A DNA stretch of 64,000 bases, taken from Azorinus chamasolen. Taxonomy: Eukaryota > Mollusca > Bivalvia > Cardiida > Solecurtidae. Below are positions 1 through 10,255 of the stretch, in pieces. The notes beneath the pieces were generated by a model. That model was given only the letters and a program-made list of their open reading frames with translations, did no database searches and had not been told where the DNA came from. The translations under genes were made by a program, and so were the position numbers. Location: positions 97,002,316 to 97,066,315 of the forward strand of contig OY755240.1 in assembly GCA_963576725.1 (NCBI GenBank), read 5' to 3'. How positions within the stretch are numbered: position 1 is the first letter of the stretch; each line of letters starts with the position of its first letter.

Positions 1-740
1 AGAGCAACTGCAAGGAAGCCGTTAAGGACACGACAGGGAACAGCTCATCCCGTGTCTTGGTTTAAGAGTATACCACCATAGAGTACTACCCTCGGCCTGT
101 CATCGCGCAAGCGAAGAGGGAATCATAGCTACCGATTGTAAAAGTGTCAATAACCAAACATGCAATGCGTTGCAATATGATTGGGTCATAACCTTTCTTC
201 TAAAAAGTTTAATGCGTTTAATAAACAAATCATGAAAATGGGTATGACTTTTCCTAAGTTTGTAGATAACATCACCACAGAATTCTGGGTGAGAAATACC
301 TTGTTGCAGTAACTTCCCTAGATTGCATTCACGTTTATTAATGAGTGGTAAATTTCGATAATAGAATTTTAAAAAGTTTGAATTAAATTAAAGCATAAGG
401 AAGGTTTGTGTACAGTGTAGAAAAATATTATGTGCTTACAGTGGATGCAAGAAACATTTTGTTCTTAAGTTTGTTTAACACTTCTAGGCAGTTTGTTAAT
501 AGACCAGAAGAGATTTGTTCCAGAATTTACATGTCTTATCACAATATAATTTTATATGTTGTTTTATTATTGTTAAACAAGACGTCAAAAAATATAGACA
601 ATATTGTAGTTGTACAAGAGCAAGGATTTGCTTTATATTGTTTTTGTAACAGGTTTTGGTAACCAATACATTGTAGGAAGTTGTATAATTTCAATAAATG
701 CTCCAAGTTGTTCACACTTTTTGACATGGTCTGAAACGAC
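1..740 (-). pseudogene. Penelope-like element (PLE2) remnant, internally deleted
   Basis: On the minus strand this piece carries fragments of a Penelope-like reverse transcriptase in the correct order. Near 640-680 a frame reads PTMYWLPK, close to the PLE motif LPKLHK before the fingers domain. At 400-465 a frame with one stop reads FSTLYTNLP, matching the PLE motif DFSTLYTTLP. At about 180-365 a frame reads YYRNLPLINK and then GISHPEFCGDVIYKLRK, the region after the RT palm. Near 130-190 the frame shifts to GYDPIILQRIACLV. The palm with the YxDD box is missing between 400 and 365, so this is an internally deleted, frameshifted copy. A LINE tail (770-848) lies just beyond its upstream end. 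PLE identity is sure from the motifs; the exact left limit is outside the window. Confidence 0.8.
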
Positions 741-769
741 GGTCTTTTCGTCATTAGTAACTGAAATGT

Positions 770-848
770 ATTATTATTATTATACCACATTTATATGGCG
801 CTCTTTTCATACAGGATATGTGCGTTCAAAAGCGCTTCACAAAGATAT
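770..848 (-). mobile_element. Solitary LINE 3' tail
   Basis: An (ATT)n run followed by the segment ACCACATTTATATGGCGCTC and GCGTTCAAAAGCGCTTCAC. Read on the minus strand this is the 3' terminus of the CR1/L2-like LINE found complete at 38132-42646, ending in (TAA)n. Only about 75 bp is present, so it is either an extremely 5'-truncated LINE insertion or a short element sharing the LINE tail. Confidence 0.8.
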
Positions 849-1249
849 ATTTTATATACAATAATGCGAAAATTATAGAACATTTAAAATAAAATATATT
901 TAATACTTATATATAAATAAGAATAATAATAAAAAGAATTTATTTAGGACATTTAGGACATATTTAGGTAAATCAACTTCATCTTTTCCGTAAGTTTATC
1001 TGTCTGTGTCATATTGTGCTCTATTATATTGTGTCAACGCACTCAGATCATAAAAAACAATGTCGGTATGGCCGGATTGCCGATTAAAGTGATACAGATG
1101 AACAGACAGTCAATCATTATACATTTCTGCATCAGCAGATGCTGAAGACATAATAAATAGTTAAACATATTCCAATTGCATGTAATGAGGTCCTCATTAT
1201 GACTCCACATGTTAAAAAGGTAAATTTAGAAATTCATTGAAGCATAAAA
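849..1249. other. No gene recognised
   Basis: AT-rich sequence with no coding frame, repeat or RNA gene that I can support. Confidence 0.6.
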
Positions 1250-2951
1250 AACAAGAGATGTTTGTAAAACATGTATACCCCCAGACCCCCTGACATTTGA
1301 TCTAGTGACCTAAACTATAGAGGTCATCTAGTGGTCATGACTTACCACCACAGCAACTTTGACGATCCTAAGCCAAACCACTAATCATTTATTGATCTGA
1401 AAACATTTCACAAGTTAAGGTAATCGTGACCTTGACCTTTGATCTAGTGACCTCAACAACTATAGGGGTCATCTAGTGGTCACGACCAACCACCACAGCA
1501 TGTTTGAAGACCCCCAACCAAACCATTGAGCAGTTATTAATTGGAAAACATTTCACCTGTTAATGTCATAATGACCTTGACCTTAGACCTAGTGACCTCA
1601 AAAAAAGAGGGCTGATCTAGTTGTCATGACCAACCACCACAGCAAATTTGAAGATCCTAAGCCAAACCCTTGAGCAGTTAATATAAGAAACAATTTTACC
1701 AGTTACGGTCATGGTGACCTTGACCTTTGACCTAGTGACCTAAAAAACAACAGGAGTCATCCAGTGGTCATGACCAACTACCACGGCAAGTTTGAAGATT
1801 CTAAGCCAAACCCTTGAGCAGTTATTGATCGGAAACCATTTCACCAGTTAAGGGCATGGTGACCTTGACCTTTGACCTAGTGACCTCAAAAACATTTAGG
1901 GTCATCTAGTGGGCATGACCAACCACCACAGCAAGCTTGAAGATTCAAAGCCAAACCTTGTGCAGTTATAAATCGGCAACAATTTCACCAGTTAAGGGCA
2001 TGGTGACCATGACCTTTGACCGAGTGTCGTCAAAAACAAAAATGTTCATCTAGTTGTCATGACCAACCACCACAGCAGTAATTGATCAAAAACGATTTTA
2101 CAAGTTAAGGTCATGGTGACCTTGACATTTGACCTAAAAAACAATAGGAGTCATCCAGTGGTCATGACCAACTACCACAGCACTTTAAAGATTCTAGGCC
2201 AAACCCTTGAGCAGTTATTGATCGGAAACCATTTAACCAGTTAAGGACATGGTGACCTTGACCTTTAACCTAGTGTCCTAAAAAACTATAGGGGTCATCT
2301 AGTGGTCATGACAAACCATCACAGCAAGTTTGAAGATCCCAAGCCAAACCCTTGAGCAGTTATTGATCGGAAACTATTTCACCAGTTAAGGTCATTGTGA
2401 CCTTGACCTTTGACCTAGTGACCTAAAAAATAATAGGGGTCATCTAGTTGTCATGACCAACCACCGCAGCAAGTTTGAATATTTTATGCCAAGTTGTTTA
2501 TTAGTTATCGACCGGAAACTAAAAAGTCAACCTGGAAATTCTCTAAGTCTGAAGCGTAAAAGCTAGGTCAAAAAGGGGTCATAATAACTACTAACATATG
2601 ACATGTAATGTAACCCTCATTATGAACCCACATGCCAAGTTTGGTTACTGTAGGTGTTATACTTTGGCTATAACTAACACAAACAAAAAGGTCAACCTGG
2701 AAATTCTCTAAGTCAATGAAGCGTAAAAACTAGGTCAAAAAGGGGTCATAGTAACTTGCTAACCTATGACATGTAATGTGACCCTCATTCTGAACCCACA
2801 TGTCAAGTTTGGTTACTGTAGGTATTATACTTTGGCTATAAATAACAAAAAGGTCAACCGGACGGACGGACGGACAGACTGTTGGACGGACGGACGGACG
2901 GCATTCGCCAATCTATAAGCCTGGATTGCGAGCAATCCGGCCAAAAAACTT
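1250..2951 (+). mobile_element. Pearl/Helentron-like non-autonomous element 1
   Basis: Starts with AACAAGAG followed by a short hairpin (ATGTTTgtAAAACAT), continues into about eight tandem units of roughly 145 bp (1300-2510), a less regular part with two related blocks (about 2515-2845), a GGAC-type microsatellite (2858-2902), and ends near the hairpin GGATTGCgaGCAATCC (2933-2949). This order of terminal hairpin, tandem core, tetranucleotide microsatellite and second hairpin is that of pearl/Helentron-like non-autonomous elements of bivalves. No protein is encoded. Elements at 32205-33783 and 12262-14478 share the architecture and the AACAAGA end. Confidence 0.65.
1300..2510 (+). repeat. Tandem repeat, about 145-bp unit, 8 copies
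   Basis: The phrase GACCTTGACCTTTGAC recurs at about 1428, 1572, 1718, 1861, 2006, 2118, 2253 and 2399, giving spacings of 143-146 bp with two shorter units (112 and 135). Each unit also holds GGTCATGACCAACCACCACA and AGCCAAACCCTTGAGCAGTT. This is the core of pearl-like element 1. Confidence 0.9.
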
Positions 2952-3394
2952 GAATGTAACATTCTATGGACAGTGCCAGTACGTCACACAATTTTGACCC
3001 AGACTCAACAAACTTGGGTACATTTGTTTTGGCATACAACACTACACATAAAATATTGCCGGAAAATTGAGTAACAGAACAGATCAATTTGAAGTTCATG
3101 CATATAAACTAAGCAATACATATAAACAACTGTTATATACGCGCAATATGCAACCCCTCCAGTCAAACACTATTCGACCCGCTATGGCAATGAGGGAGAA
3201 CACAACGGATCATATTTTAATAGCGTTGTAATAGGGTATATTGTCATTGTTCATTTATCTTTTTTTTCTTCTACATTTGTGGAGCATTATATTTGAAAAA
3301 AGGGGTGTAAAAGTCCACAGTCATAAGGGAGTGGCAGGATCAACACGCTGTGGCCAATGCAGCAGTTATGATAATCGACGATTAACAGCTACGT
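2952..3394. other. No gene recognised
   Basis: Spacer between the pearl-like element and LINE copy 2. A T-rich run lies at 3250-3275. No convincing coding frame or RNA gene. Confidence 0.5.
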
Positions 3395-3407
3395 TTCCTA
3401 AACTGCC

Positions 3408-4720
3408 CTAATAATATATGTTGAAGAAATGCGTTTTCAGAGATCTTTTGAAACATGCCAGTAAGCTTGCATCTCTAATGCCTGATGGAAGAGCATTCCA
3501 GAGTTTGGGAGCTGCATGCATGAAACCTCTCTCACCGTATTTAACCTTACGACTTTTTTGTACAACCAACGACAAAGCACTTGATCTTAATTCACTATGG
3601 GGCCTGTACACGTCAAGCATGTCGACAATGTACTCGGCGGATTCATTGTGCATGGCTTTATACGTAAGTGTCAGAATTTTGAATTCAATCCGATGCTGAA
3701 CCGGAAGCCAGTGAAGTTCCTTCAAAACCGGCGCCATATGATTATACCGAGAAGTCCTTGTTATGATGCGGGCTGCTGTGTTTTGCACTCTTTGAAGCTT
3801 CCGCAGTGTTTTGTTTGAAATTCCATGCAGAAATGAGTTGCAGTAGTCTATTTTTGATGTAACCAGAGAGTTCACCAAAGTCTTGGTAGCAGCAGGCGAG
3901 AGGTACTTTCATATATGACCTATTCGTCGGAGCTGTGCATAACTAGACCTACACACGGAATTGATGTGTGATGTCATATCCATTTGTGAATCGAGCTATG
4001 CGCCGAGATTCTTTATACACAAAAATGGCTTGATTTCAGAGGGTCCTACTTGCACATTAATCTCTTCAGGTACTTCTGTGTTTTATTATGAAACAGGATG
4101 ACCTCAGTTTTGTCAGTATTGACTTTCAGCATGTACTGGTGCATCCTAGACACTGGCTCTTTGAGACAGTTCTCAACTCGTGATAAAGCTTCCTGTTGAC
4201 AGGAAATGTCCTTTGGCTTAAAGGATAGGTATAATTGTGAGTCATCGACATAAAAATGGTGGTTGAGGTTTTGCAGATTGAGCCGATAGGTTTTGTGTAC
4301 ATGATGTAGTGCTTTGGTCCTAGGACGGATCCCTGTGACACGCTTTATTTTATGTTAACTGGAGTTGACAATTCCCCATCTATAGACACTATTTGATAGC
4401 GGTCATTTAGATAGGAGGTCATCCACTCAAGAGGTTTCCCAATCCGAAGTCTCTTTCCAGGCGTTTCAGCAACGTTTCGTGATCGATAGTATCAAATGCA
4501 GTCGATAAGTCAAGCATCACCAGAATGTAATTTCGTTTTTATCTAAGGATTGAAGGATATCGTTTTGAACTTTCAGAAGAGCAGTCTCTGTTGAATGATG
4601 CTTTCGGTATGCCGACTGATGCTGCTCGTGTAGATTGTTTGAGGTCAAATGGGACTCAATGCGTTTGTCAACCACTGTTTCTAATACAAATGACAAATTT
4701 GATACAGGCCTATAATTTTC
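3408..4720 (-). pseudogene. LINE copy 2: RT palm and C-terminal domain
   Basis: The minus-strand frame at 3408-3878 reads SLVTSKIDYCNSFLHGISN and LKELHWLPVQHRIEFKILTL, the conserved C-terminal domain of CR1/L2-type LINE proteins, ending at the same point as copy 1. Upstream, 4126-4341 keeps SQGSVLGPKHYIMYTKP (the PQG box, with P changed to S). 4342-4720 keeps the AFDTIDH (RT catalytic box A) region and HQSAYRKHHSTETALLKVQN, with frameshifts between blocks. The YADD box is damaged. The block stops inside NYRPVSNL, where a PLE was inserted. Confidence 0.85.
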
Positions 4721-5104
4721 AAAATAACAAAAATGAGTCATGCAGGAAACACCACATACAGAACAAACACTCGCCCGAACAGCAACACAAGGAAACAGCA
4801 AATGTACATTACTAGAAAAAACAACAAGAGACGCACAAAGACAAAACAAACATACAATAGGAGGAAGATGGAAGTACCGCCTTGGAACGGTCAGTGACAA
4901 AAGTCACTGGGGGGTTAAACCGGTTTATGGGCGCCCAACCTCACATTTATTCCATCCCCATCCTAAAAGACAAACAGTGTAAATAAACGTATCCCCTCTC
5001 CAACTAAACTACAACAACCGCGACGGCAAATACAGTGGTAAAGTGCATGTATAACGAAAAAACATTTAAGTGAACATACTGTATCCACCTATCGCTACTT
5101 TATT
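4721..5104 (-). mobile_element. 5'-truncated PLE1 insertion in LINE copy 2
   Basis: About 380 bp holding the PLE1 3' end on the minus strand, terminating as ...TGACTCATTTTTGTTA at the low-coordinate side. It interrupts the LINE between CCTATAATT and GAATCGAGATCAGG, which are about 14 bp apart in copy 1. The conserved CAGTGACTTTTGTCACTG hairpin and the CGGTACTTCCATCTTCC block are present. One minus frame keeps the 3'-terminal hydrophobic ORF seen in other PLE1 copies. Confidence 0.85.
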
Positions 5105-5937
5105 TGAATCGAGATCAGGTTTCTTTAAAAGGGGTCTGACATGTGACCTCTTGAAACATTTTGGAACGCAGGCAGTGTCTAAAGAGGAGTTAATAATGGT
5201 TGTCAAAATCGGTAGGAGTTCATCAAGGCATGCCTTTAGCAGCCATGTAGGTATTGGATCCAGTTCGCAAGACTTACAGGGGGATGCCTTAATGATCTGT
5301 TCTGATCCTTCCACTGTAGCTGCATGAAACCTTTCTAAAAAGTTTGTTGAATGCTGCATCACAGTGGTATACGGCACACTGGATACAGTGCCTGATGCAA
5401 TATCTGCCCGTATTTTGTTCACCTTTTCAACGAAAATGTCACTGAAGTCTTGTGCAAGTTGTTTCGAGGATGAGTCTTAGGCAATGTGGTATCATTAGTT
5501 GAACCTTGCAGATGCTTAGTGACTTTGAAAATACTTTTTGAGTCTGCCTGTCATGATTCAACTTTCTCTGATTAGGAATCAGTTCTCGACTTTATCAGCA
5601 GCTTGTTGACTTTGGCACACTGTTCTCTGTATAGCTGATGGTCTATTGTGAGCCTGGACCTTTTCCAGTTCCGTTCCAATTTGCGCTTTGCATGTTTAGC
5701 ATCGTGCAGTTCCTGGTATACCAAGGACATGATGGTCTGAGTGGTATGGTTTTAGTACACAGTGGTGCATGTTTATTGACAAGTGCCGCCAGTATCTGTG
5801 TATATGATTTAACCAGGTCATCAACATCTGTCGTTTGCATTCTTGTCTCGATGCGTACTGAGTTGATTGTCCCTTTTGAATGATTCGACATTAATTGCCA
5901 CTGTTGGAGAGTTTGCGGCCTTTGCCTCGAAAGTACA
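5105..5937 (-). pseudogene. LINE copy 2: RT N-terminal part and linker
   Basis: The minus-strand frame at 5066-5422 reads IIKASPCKSCELDPIPTWLL and FKRSHVRPLLKKPDLDSN, matching copy 1 residues just before the RT NYRPVSNL motif. 5643-5891 reads VNKHAPLCTKTI and RPSCPWYTRNC, the linker between endonuclease and RT. Several indels separate the blocks. At the position where copy 1 has an in-frame stop this copy reads a Gln codon, so the stop in copy 1 arose in that lineage. Confidence 0.8.
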
Positions 5938-6530
5938 AAAATGAGTCATGCAGGAAATACCACATACAGAACAAGCACTCGCCCGAACAGCAACACAAGG
6001 AAACAGCAAATGTACATGGGTAGAAAAAACAACAAGAGACGCACAAAGACAAAACAAACATACAATAGGAGGAAGATGGAAGTACCGCCTTGGAACGGTC
6101 AGTGACAAAAGTCACCGGGGGTTTAAACCGGTTTATGGGCGCCCAACCTCACCCTTATTCCATCCCCATCCTAAAAGACAAACAGTGTAAATAAACGTAT
6201 CCCCTCTCCGACTAATCTACAACAACCGCGACAGCAAATACAGTGGTAAAGTGCATGTATAACAAAAAAACATTTAATTGAACATACTGTATCCACCTAT
6301 CGCTAGTGTACTCAATGATTGAGCTGCAAACAGAGTAACTGTAGAAAAGTAATAAAGGGTACGACAAAAATGAAATAGTACAGATATCCGACGTTCTCCT
6401 TCCATTTCTGGATTTAAGAGGTCGCCTTCATAGAGTACTAAACCTTTCTTGTCGGCGTACATGCAAAGAGGCCAGCGTGATTGCCAACTGTAAAAGGGTT
6501 CACAACCAAACAGGCAGTATGTTGTAATTA
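5938..6530 (-). mobile_element. PLE1 insertion (about 590 bp) in LINE copy 2
   Basis: On the minus strand it begins inside the PLE coding region (LQHTACLVVNPFT...LFACTPTRKV near 6460-6525), continues through the 3' part of the element and ends ...TGACTCATTTTTGTAC at 5938. It splits the LINE endonuclease between CCTCGAAAGTA and GAAAAATGATC, sites adjacent in copy 1. The LINE side flank AAAGTA matches the flank of other PLE 3' ends in this window. Confidence 0.85.
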
Positions 6531-6784
6531 TAGAAAAATGATCTCGCGAAAATTTACCACTACTGTCGGACAGTCCAGGATCTGTGACTTCAATGTTTGA
6601 CACACAGTAATCACCATCCAGTGTAATAACAACATCAAGAGTATGTCCCCCTACATGAGTGGCTTCATTTGCACGCTGTTGTCGCAGTCCAAATGACAAA
6701 GTTAGCAGTGTTTCTGTCATTTAGAATGTCAAGGTGGATATTTCAATCCCCTACAATGACGACCGGTCTATCGGTGGCCGACAA
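6531..6784 (-). pseudogene. LINE copy 2: endonuclease C-terminal half
   Basis: The minus frame reads ANEATHVGGHTLDVVITLDG and VTDPGLSDSSGKFSRDHFSI. These are the conserved THxxGHxLD and SRDH motifs of the apurinic-like (EEP) endonuclease of non-LTR retrotransposons; the Asp-His pair of the active site is kept. The GDWNIH-like motif is recognisable near 6725-6760 in a shifted frame. It is followed on the minus strand by the 5938-6530 PLE insertion, so the long frame from 6720 to 6274 is a LINE-PLE chimera and not a real protein. Confidence 0.8.
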
Positions 6785-7606
6785 TTGTGCAATTTTCTTG
6801 ATCTAGACCTTAAAATTGTTAAGGGGTTGATATATCTCAACTTATTCGTTTTGCTAGAGCTTGTTCATCTATTGACGATTTTAACAGTCGAAATCTCATT
6901 TTAACTGAAAAGCTGCTTAAGCAAGGATATAGATACCATAAACTAAGAAAAACTTTCTCTAAATTTTACTATCGAAATCTCTCACTTATTGGCAAGTACC
7001 AATGTAATCTTAAGGCACTTCTGCGACACGGTATTTCACATCTTGAATTTTATGGTGATGTGATTAACAAACTTCGTAAATTTATTGGACATACCCATTT
7101 TCTCACTTTGTTCATCAAATATGTTTAAAAATTCATTAAAAGGGATATGATCCCTGTAGTACTACAACATACTGCATGTTTGGTTGTCAACCCTTTTACA
7201 GATGACAATCACGCTGGCCTCTTTGCATGTACGCCGACAAGAAAGGTTTAGCACTCTATGAAGGCGACCTCTTAAATCCAGAAACGGAAGGAGGACGTCA
7301 TATATCTGTACTATTTCGTTTTTGACGTACCCTTTATTACTTTTCTACAGTTACTCTGTTTGCAGCTCAATCATTGAGTACACTAGCGATAAGTGGATAC
7401 AGTTTGTTCACTTAAATTTTTTCGTTATACATGCATTATACCACTGTATTTGCCATCGCGGTTGTTGTAGATTAGTTGGAGAGGGGATACGTTTATTTAC
7501 ACTGTTTGGTTTTAGGGTGGTGATGGAATAAATGTGAGGTTGGGCGCCCATAAACCGGTTTAACCCCCAGTGACTTTTGTCACTGACCGTTCCAAGGCGG
7601 TACTTC
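6785..7606 (+). mobile_element. PLE1 fragment, plus strand
   Basis: Begins in the PLE RT C-terminal region (FLDLDLKI), jumps by an internal deletion to DISQLIRFARACSS, and runs through the 3' coding end and 3' region to CGGTACTTCCATC, where it stops short of the usual 3' end by about 130 bp. It contains the CAGTGACTTTTGTCACTG hairpin. Both ends abut LINE copy 2 or unknown DNA; about 350 bp of LINE was lost here. Confidence 0.8.
6826..7128 (+). pseudogene. PLE1 RT thumb/linker fragment (open, 100 aa)
   Basis: An uninterrupted 100-codon frame without a start codon. It reads DISQLIRFARACSSIDDFNS, LLKQGYRYHKLRKTFSKFYY and LLRHGISHLEFYGDVINKLR. These match the region following the palm of Penelope-like reverse transcriptases (YISQLIRxxRxCS...LxxQGY...FY...GISxPxFYGD). 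The RT palm itself is deleted upstream. A +1 shift then reads VVLQHTACLVVNPFT and LFACTPTRKV, the continuation before the 3' end. Homologous minus-strand sequence is at 9245-9590. Confidence 0.85.
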
Positions 7607-7799
7607 CATCCAATTTTGACAGAAGTTTGGGTTTCTTATCAAATATGAAATTTATAGGGAAAACTAGTGTTTATAGATGTCTACAAACGTTTACAGATAA
7701 CCAATCTGTATGTGATGCACAACCAACCTATATATATATATATCTATGTATCTCTTGGTTACAACGTTCATTCCTCTTATTGGTGCGGGGGCGGGGTAC
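7607..7799. other. Unassigned spacer with (TA)n and G-rich run
   Basis: Contains a short TA microsatellite (about 7729-7744) and a G-rich run (7782-7808). I see no homology to the LINE or PLE copies. Confidence 0.5.
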
Positions 7800-8640
7800 C
7801 GGGGGGAGACATGTGTTTTTCTCAAAAACAAACTCTAGTTTGAAACGATATAGTCGCAAAAAGAAAGAGCCTTGTTTTTTACTTTATACTGCACACTTTT
7901 ACAAAGGTCTGAATTCGCACTGGCATTGGAGGTTCACGTTTTACATGAACAACAGTTTTCTTTTTCTCAAAAAGGGAGATTGTTGAGCATTTACTCGCCT
8001 ACAGGTGAGGTTTTGAAACAATGGGGGTTACCTGGGGGAACTGTTTCAAATGACTGAGATTTACGCCATCAGGTGAAACCCTACCTGACACGGTTTCCAG
8101 AAACATTTGGAATTGACTGAGGTATTTCCCTTAATTTTTTAAATGAACACCTTTATTTTCATCCCAAATACGCTTCGATTTTGAGTTGCCCCCTCTAGAG
8201 CCTCTGAATTTACCTAAGCCAAACTGATCAAAGTCTAACAGCCCTAATTCTTTCAACCTGGACAATACTAGCATGTTGGGTTTTAAAATAGGCGATAATT
8301 GCCTTATAATGGAAAGATCACACCTAGTATACTGTAACTGTAATTGTGTTAAACTAATCCGCTCTCCATCTGTATATCCCAATGCTGCCTGAGGCACACA
8401 CATATGAATTTACAAAAACCAGTACTGCACAAAAAATGATTTATTTATGTCACTTTTCCGTCAAATCACACTACAGAATCACTTAAAAAGTACGTTTATC
8501 TATTAACACTTCCTTCATGCACAATAGTGTCACGTTTCAGAAAGTTTTATGAAGTAGTTCCCCCTTTAAACTATGCAAAGCATCAGAGCGAAATCAATGC
8601 AGCCTTCACTACTTTGTCGCATGTATCCTAAATGTATGAA
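7800..8640 (-). pseudogene. LINE copy 2: 5' UTR, N-terminal region and start of endonuclease
   Basis: The minus frame at 8131-8403 reads YTRCDLSIIRQLSPILKPN and LGKFRGSRGGNSKSKR, colinear with copy 1 residues about 35-105. Sequence at 7800-8130 matches copy 1 from about 38635 to 38960 with indels. 8404-8640 matches the copy 1 5' UTR as far as about 38132. Homology ending at the same place in both copies marks the likely LINE 5' end. Confidence 0.8.
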
Positions 8641-8644
8641 TTTT

Positions 8645-8715
8645 ACATATTGTCCTGTGTTTACCGCCTACTATGTTGCGGGGAGGTCTAGCGGGGATAC
8701 CTTTTATTTACAATG
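8645..8715 (+). mobile_element. PLE2 fragment
   Basis: About 70 bp matching, in plus orientation, the PLE2 3' region seen at 10600-10690 on the minus strand (TTTACCGCCTAC..ATGTTG and GGGGATACCTTTTATTTACA). Confidence 0.6.
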
Positions 8716-8749
8716 TTTGTTAAGCTAGGACGAACTTGAGGTAAGTGTG

Positions 8750-10255
8750 AAAGTACAAACATGAGTCATGCAGGAAACACCACATACAGAACAAACAGTC
8801 GCCCGAACAGCAACACAAGGAAACAGCAAATGTACATAACTATAAAAACATCAAGAGACGCACAAAGACAAAACAAACATACAATAGGGGGAAGATGGAA
8901 GTACTGCCTTGGAACGGTCAGTGACAAAAGTCACAGGGGGTTAAACCGGTTAATGGGCGTCCAACCTCACATTTATTCCATTCCCACCCTAAAAGACAGA
9001 CAGAGTAAATAAACGTATCCCCTTTTCGACTAATCTACAATATCCGCGATGGCAAATACAATGGTAAAGTGCATGTATAAAATCTAAAGGGTGGTGATCC
9101 CCCGAAAGCAAAAGTTGCAACACAAAAAGAGAAAATTGCATAACGAAAACATTTAAGTGAACTAACTGTATCCACCTATCGCTAGTGTACTCAGTGATTG
9201 AGCTGCAAACGGAGTAACTGTAGAAAAATAATAAAGGGTACGACAAGTATGTTGTAGTACTACAGGATCATATCCATTTGTAATGAATTTTAATATGATG
9301 AACAAAGTGAGAAAATGGGTATGTACAATAATTTTACGAATTTTGTAAATCACATCACCATAAAATTCAGGATGTGAAATACCGTGTCGCAGAAGCGCCT
9401 GAAGATTACATTGGTACTTGCCAATAAGTGAGAGATTTCGATAGTAAAATTTAGAGAAAGGTTTTCTTAATCTATGGTATCGTTATCCTTGCTTAAGAAG
9501 TTTTTTTAGTTGAAATGAGATTTCGACTGTTAAAATTGTCGATAGATGAACAAGCTCTAGCAAAACGAATAAGTTGAGATATATAAATCCCGTAAGATGG
9601 AGCACGGGGAACATCCCCGTCAAGATGAGGGAAATTTACAATATTAAAATAAAAATCATCTCTTTTGTCATATATTTTAGAAGAAATAATTCCATTATCA
9701 AGTTTAAGGTCTATATCAAGAAACGCTGCATAATTGTCGGACGGGTTAGCTTTATACAATTTGATTTCTTTAGGATGAATTGTAGGAATTAGGGCATCAA
9801 AGAAAGGGTTATCTAAGTTATAATATCATCCAAATATTGACAAGTTTCAGTGAAGGCTTTTATAACATCTTCTTGTGATTGAGGATTCAAACGCAACATG
9901 AAATTTCTCTCATAGCAGTACAGAAACAAATCTGCGACAAGTGGTGCACAATTCGTACCCATAGAAATACCAATTACCTGACGGTAATTCCCATAACGTA
10001 CAAATATGTTATCCAAAAGAAAGGTTAGTGATGCGCAAACTTCTGAGCACGTCCAATTAGTGTAATATTTCATTTGCTCGTCAGTAAAGAAAGCTTTTTC
10101 AGCATTACATGCTAGGAATGATGTTTTTCCCGGGCAAATACATTCTGGATTAAATTAGTAAGCTTATCCTTGATTAAAATATGAGGAAGAGTTGTGTACA
10201 GAGTAGAAAAATCGTACGTGCTTACAGTGGATGCAATATACCTTTTGGTCTTAAT
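8750..10255 (-). mobile_element. PLE1 copy with most of the reverse transcriptase
   Basis: The best PLE in the window. On the minus strand it runs from the RT fingers (10255) through the palm, thumb and 3' region to its 3' end near 8753 (GACTCATGTTTGTACTTTC). At 10255 it is cut by, or joined to, a PLE2 copy. Upstream RT motifs and the 5' half are missing, and about 80 bp at 9090-9150 differs from other copies. The coding content is described separately. Confidence 0.85.
9245..10255 (-). pseudogene. PLE1 reverse transcriptase (fingers-palm-thumb)
   Basis: Penelope-type RTs copy element RNA at nicked DNA or telomeres, usually together with a GIY-YIG endonuclease. Minus-strand blocks in order: STYDFSTLYTTLPHILIKDK (10160-10220, catalytic Asp in DFST), KAFFTDEQMKYYTNWTCSEV (about 10045-10095), GISMGTNCAPLVADLFLYCY (about 9915-9975), YLDDIIT (about 9815-9836, the two catalytic Asp), then after a 1-bp frameshift DNPFFDALIPTIHPKEIKLY, AAFLDIDLKLDN, YDKRDDFYFNIVNFPHLDGD and YGIYISQLIRFARACSS (9580-9810). 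The palm is nearly intact; indels and stops break it at about 9810-9835, 9480-9500 and 10110-10140. No GIY-YIG motif was found. Family assignment is firm. Confidence 0.9.

Larger units (their letters stand above)
3395..8640 (-). mobile_element. LINE copy 2 (CR1/L2-like), broken by three PLE insertions
   Basis: Colinear with LINE copy 1 (38132-41780) on the opposite strand. Surviving blocks are 3395-4720 (C-terminal domain and RT palm), 5105-5937 (RT fingers and linker), 6531-6784 (endonuclease C-terminal half) and about 7800-8640 (5' UTR, N-terminal region and start of endonuclease). The gaps are filled by PLE pieces at 4721-5104, 5938-6530 and 6785-7606; at the last about 350 bp of LINE (copy 1 positions about 38950-39300) is gone. 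The 3' UTR and TAA tail are missing at the 3395 side. Clearly dead. Confidence 0.85.

Noticed and set aside
408..864. Small overlapping frames on both strands
   Set aside because: They lie in the frameshifted PLE2 remnant and are read in wrong frames.
6274..6720. 148-codon frame joining endonuclease motifs to other sequence
   Set aside because: A chimera formed by reading from LINE copy 2 into a PLE insertion.
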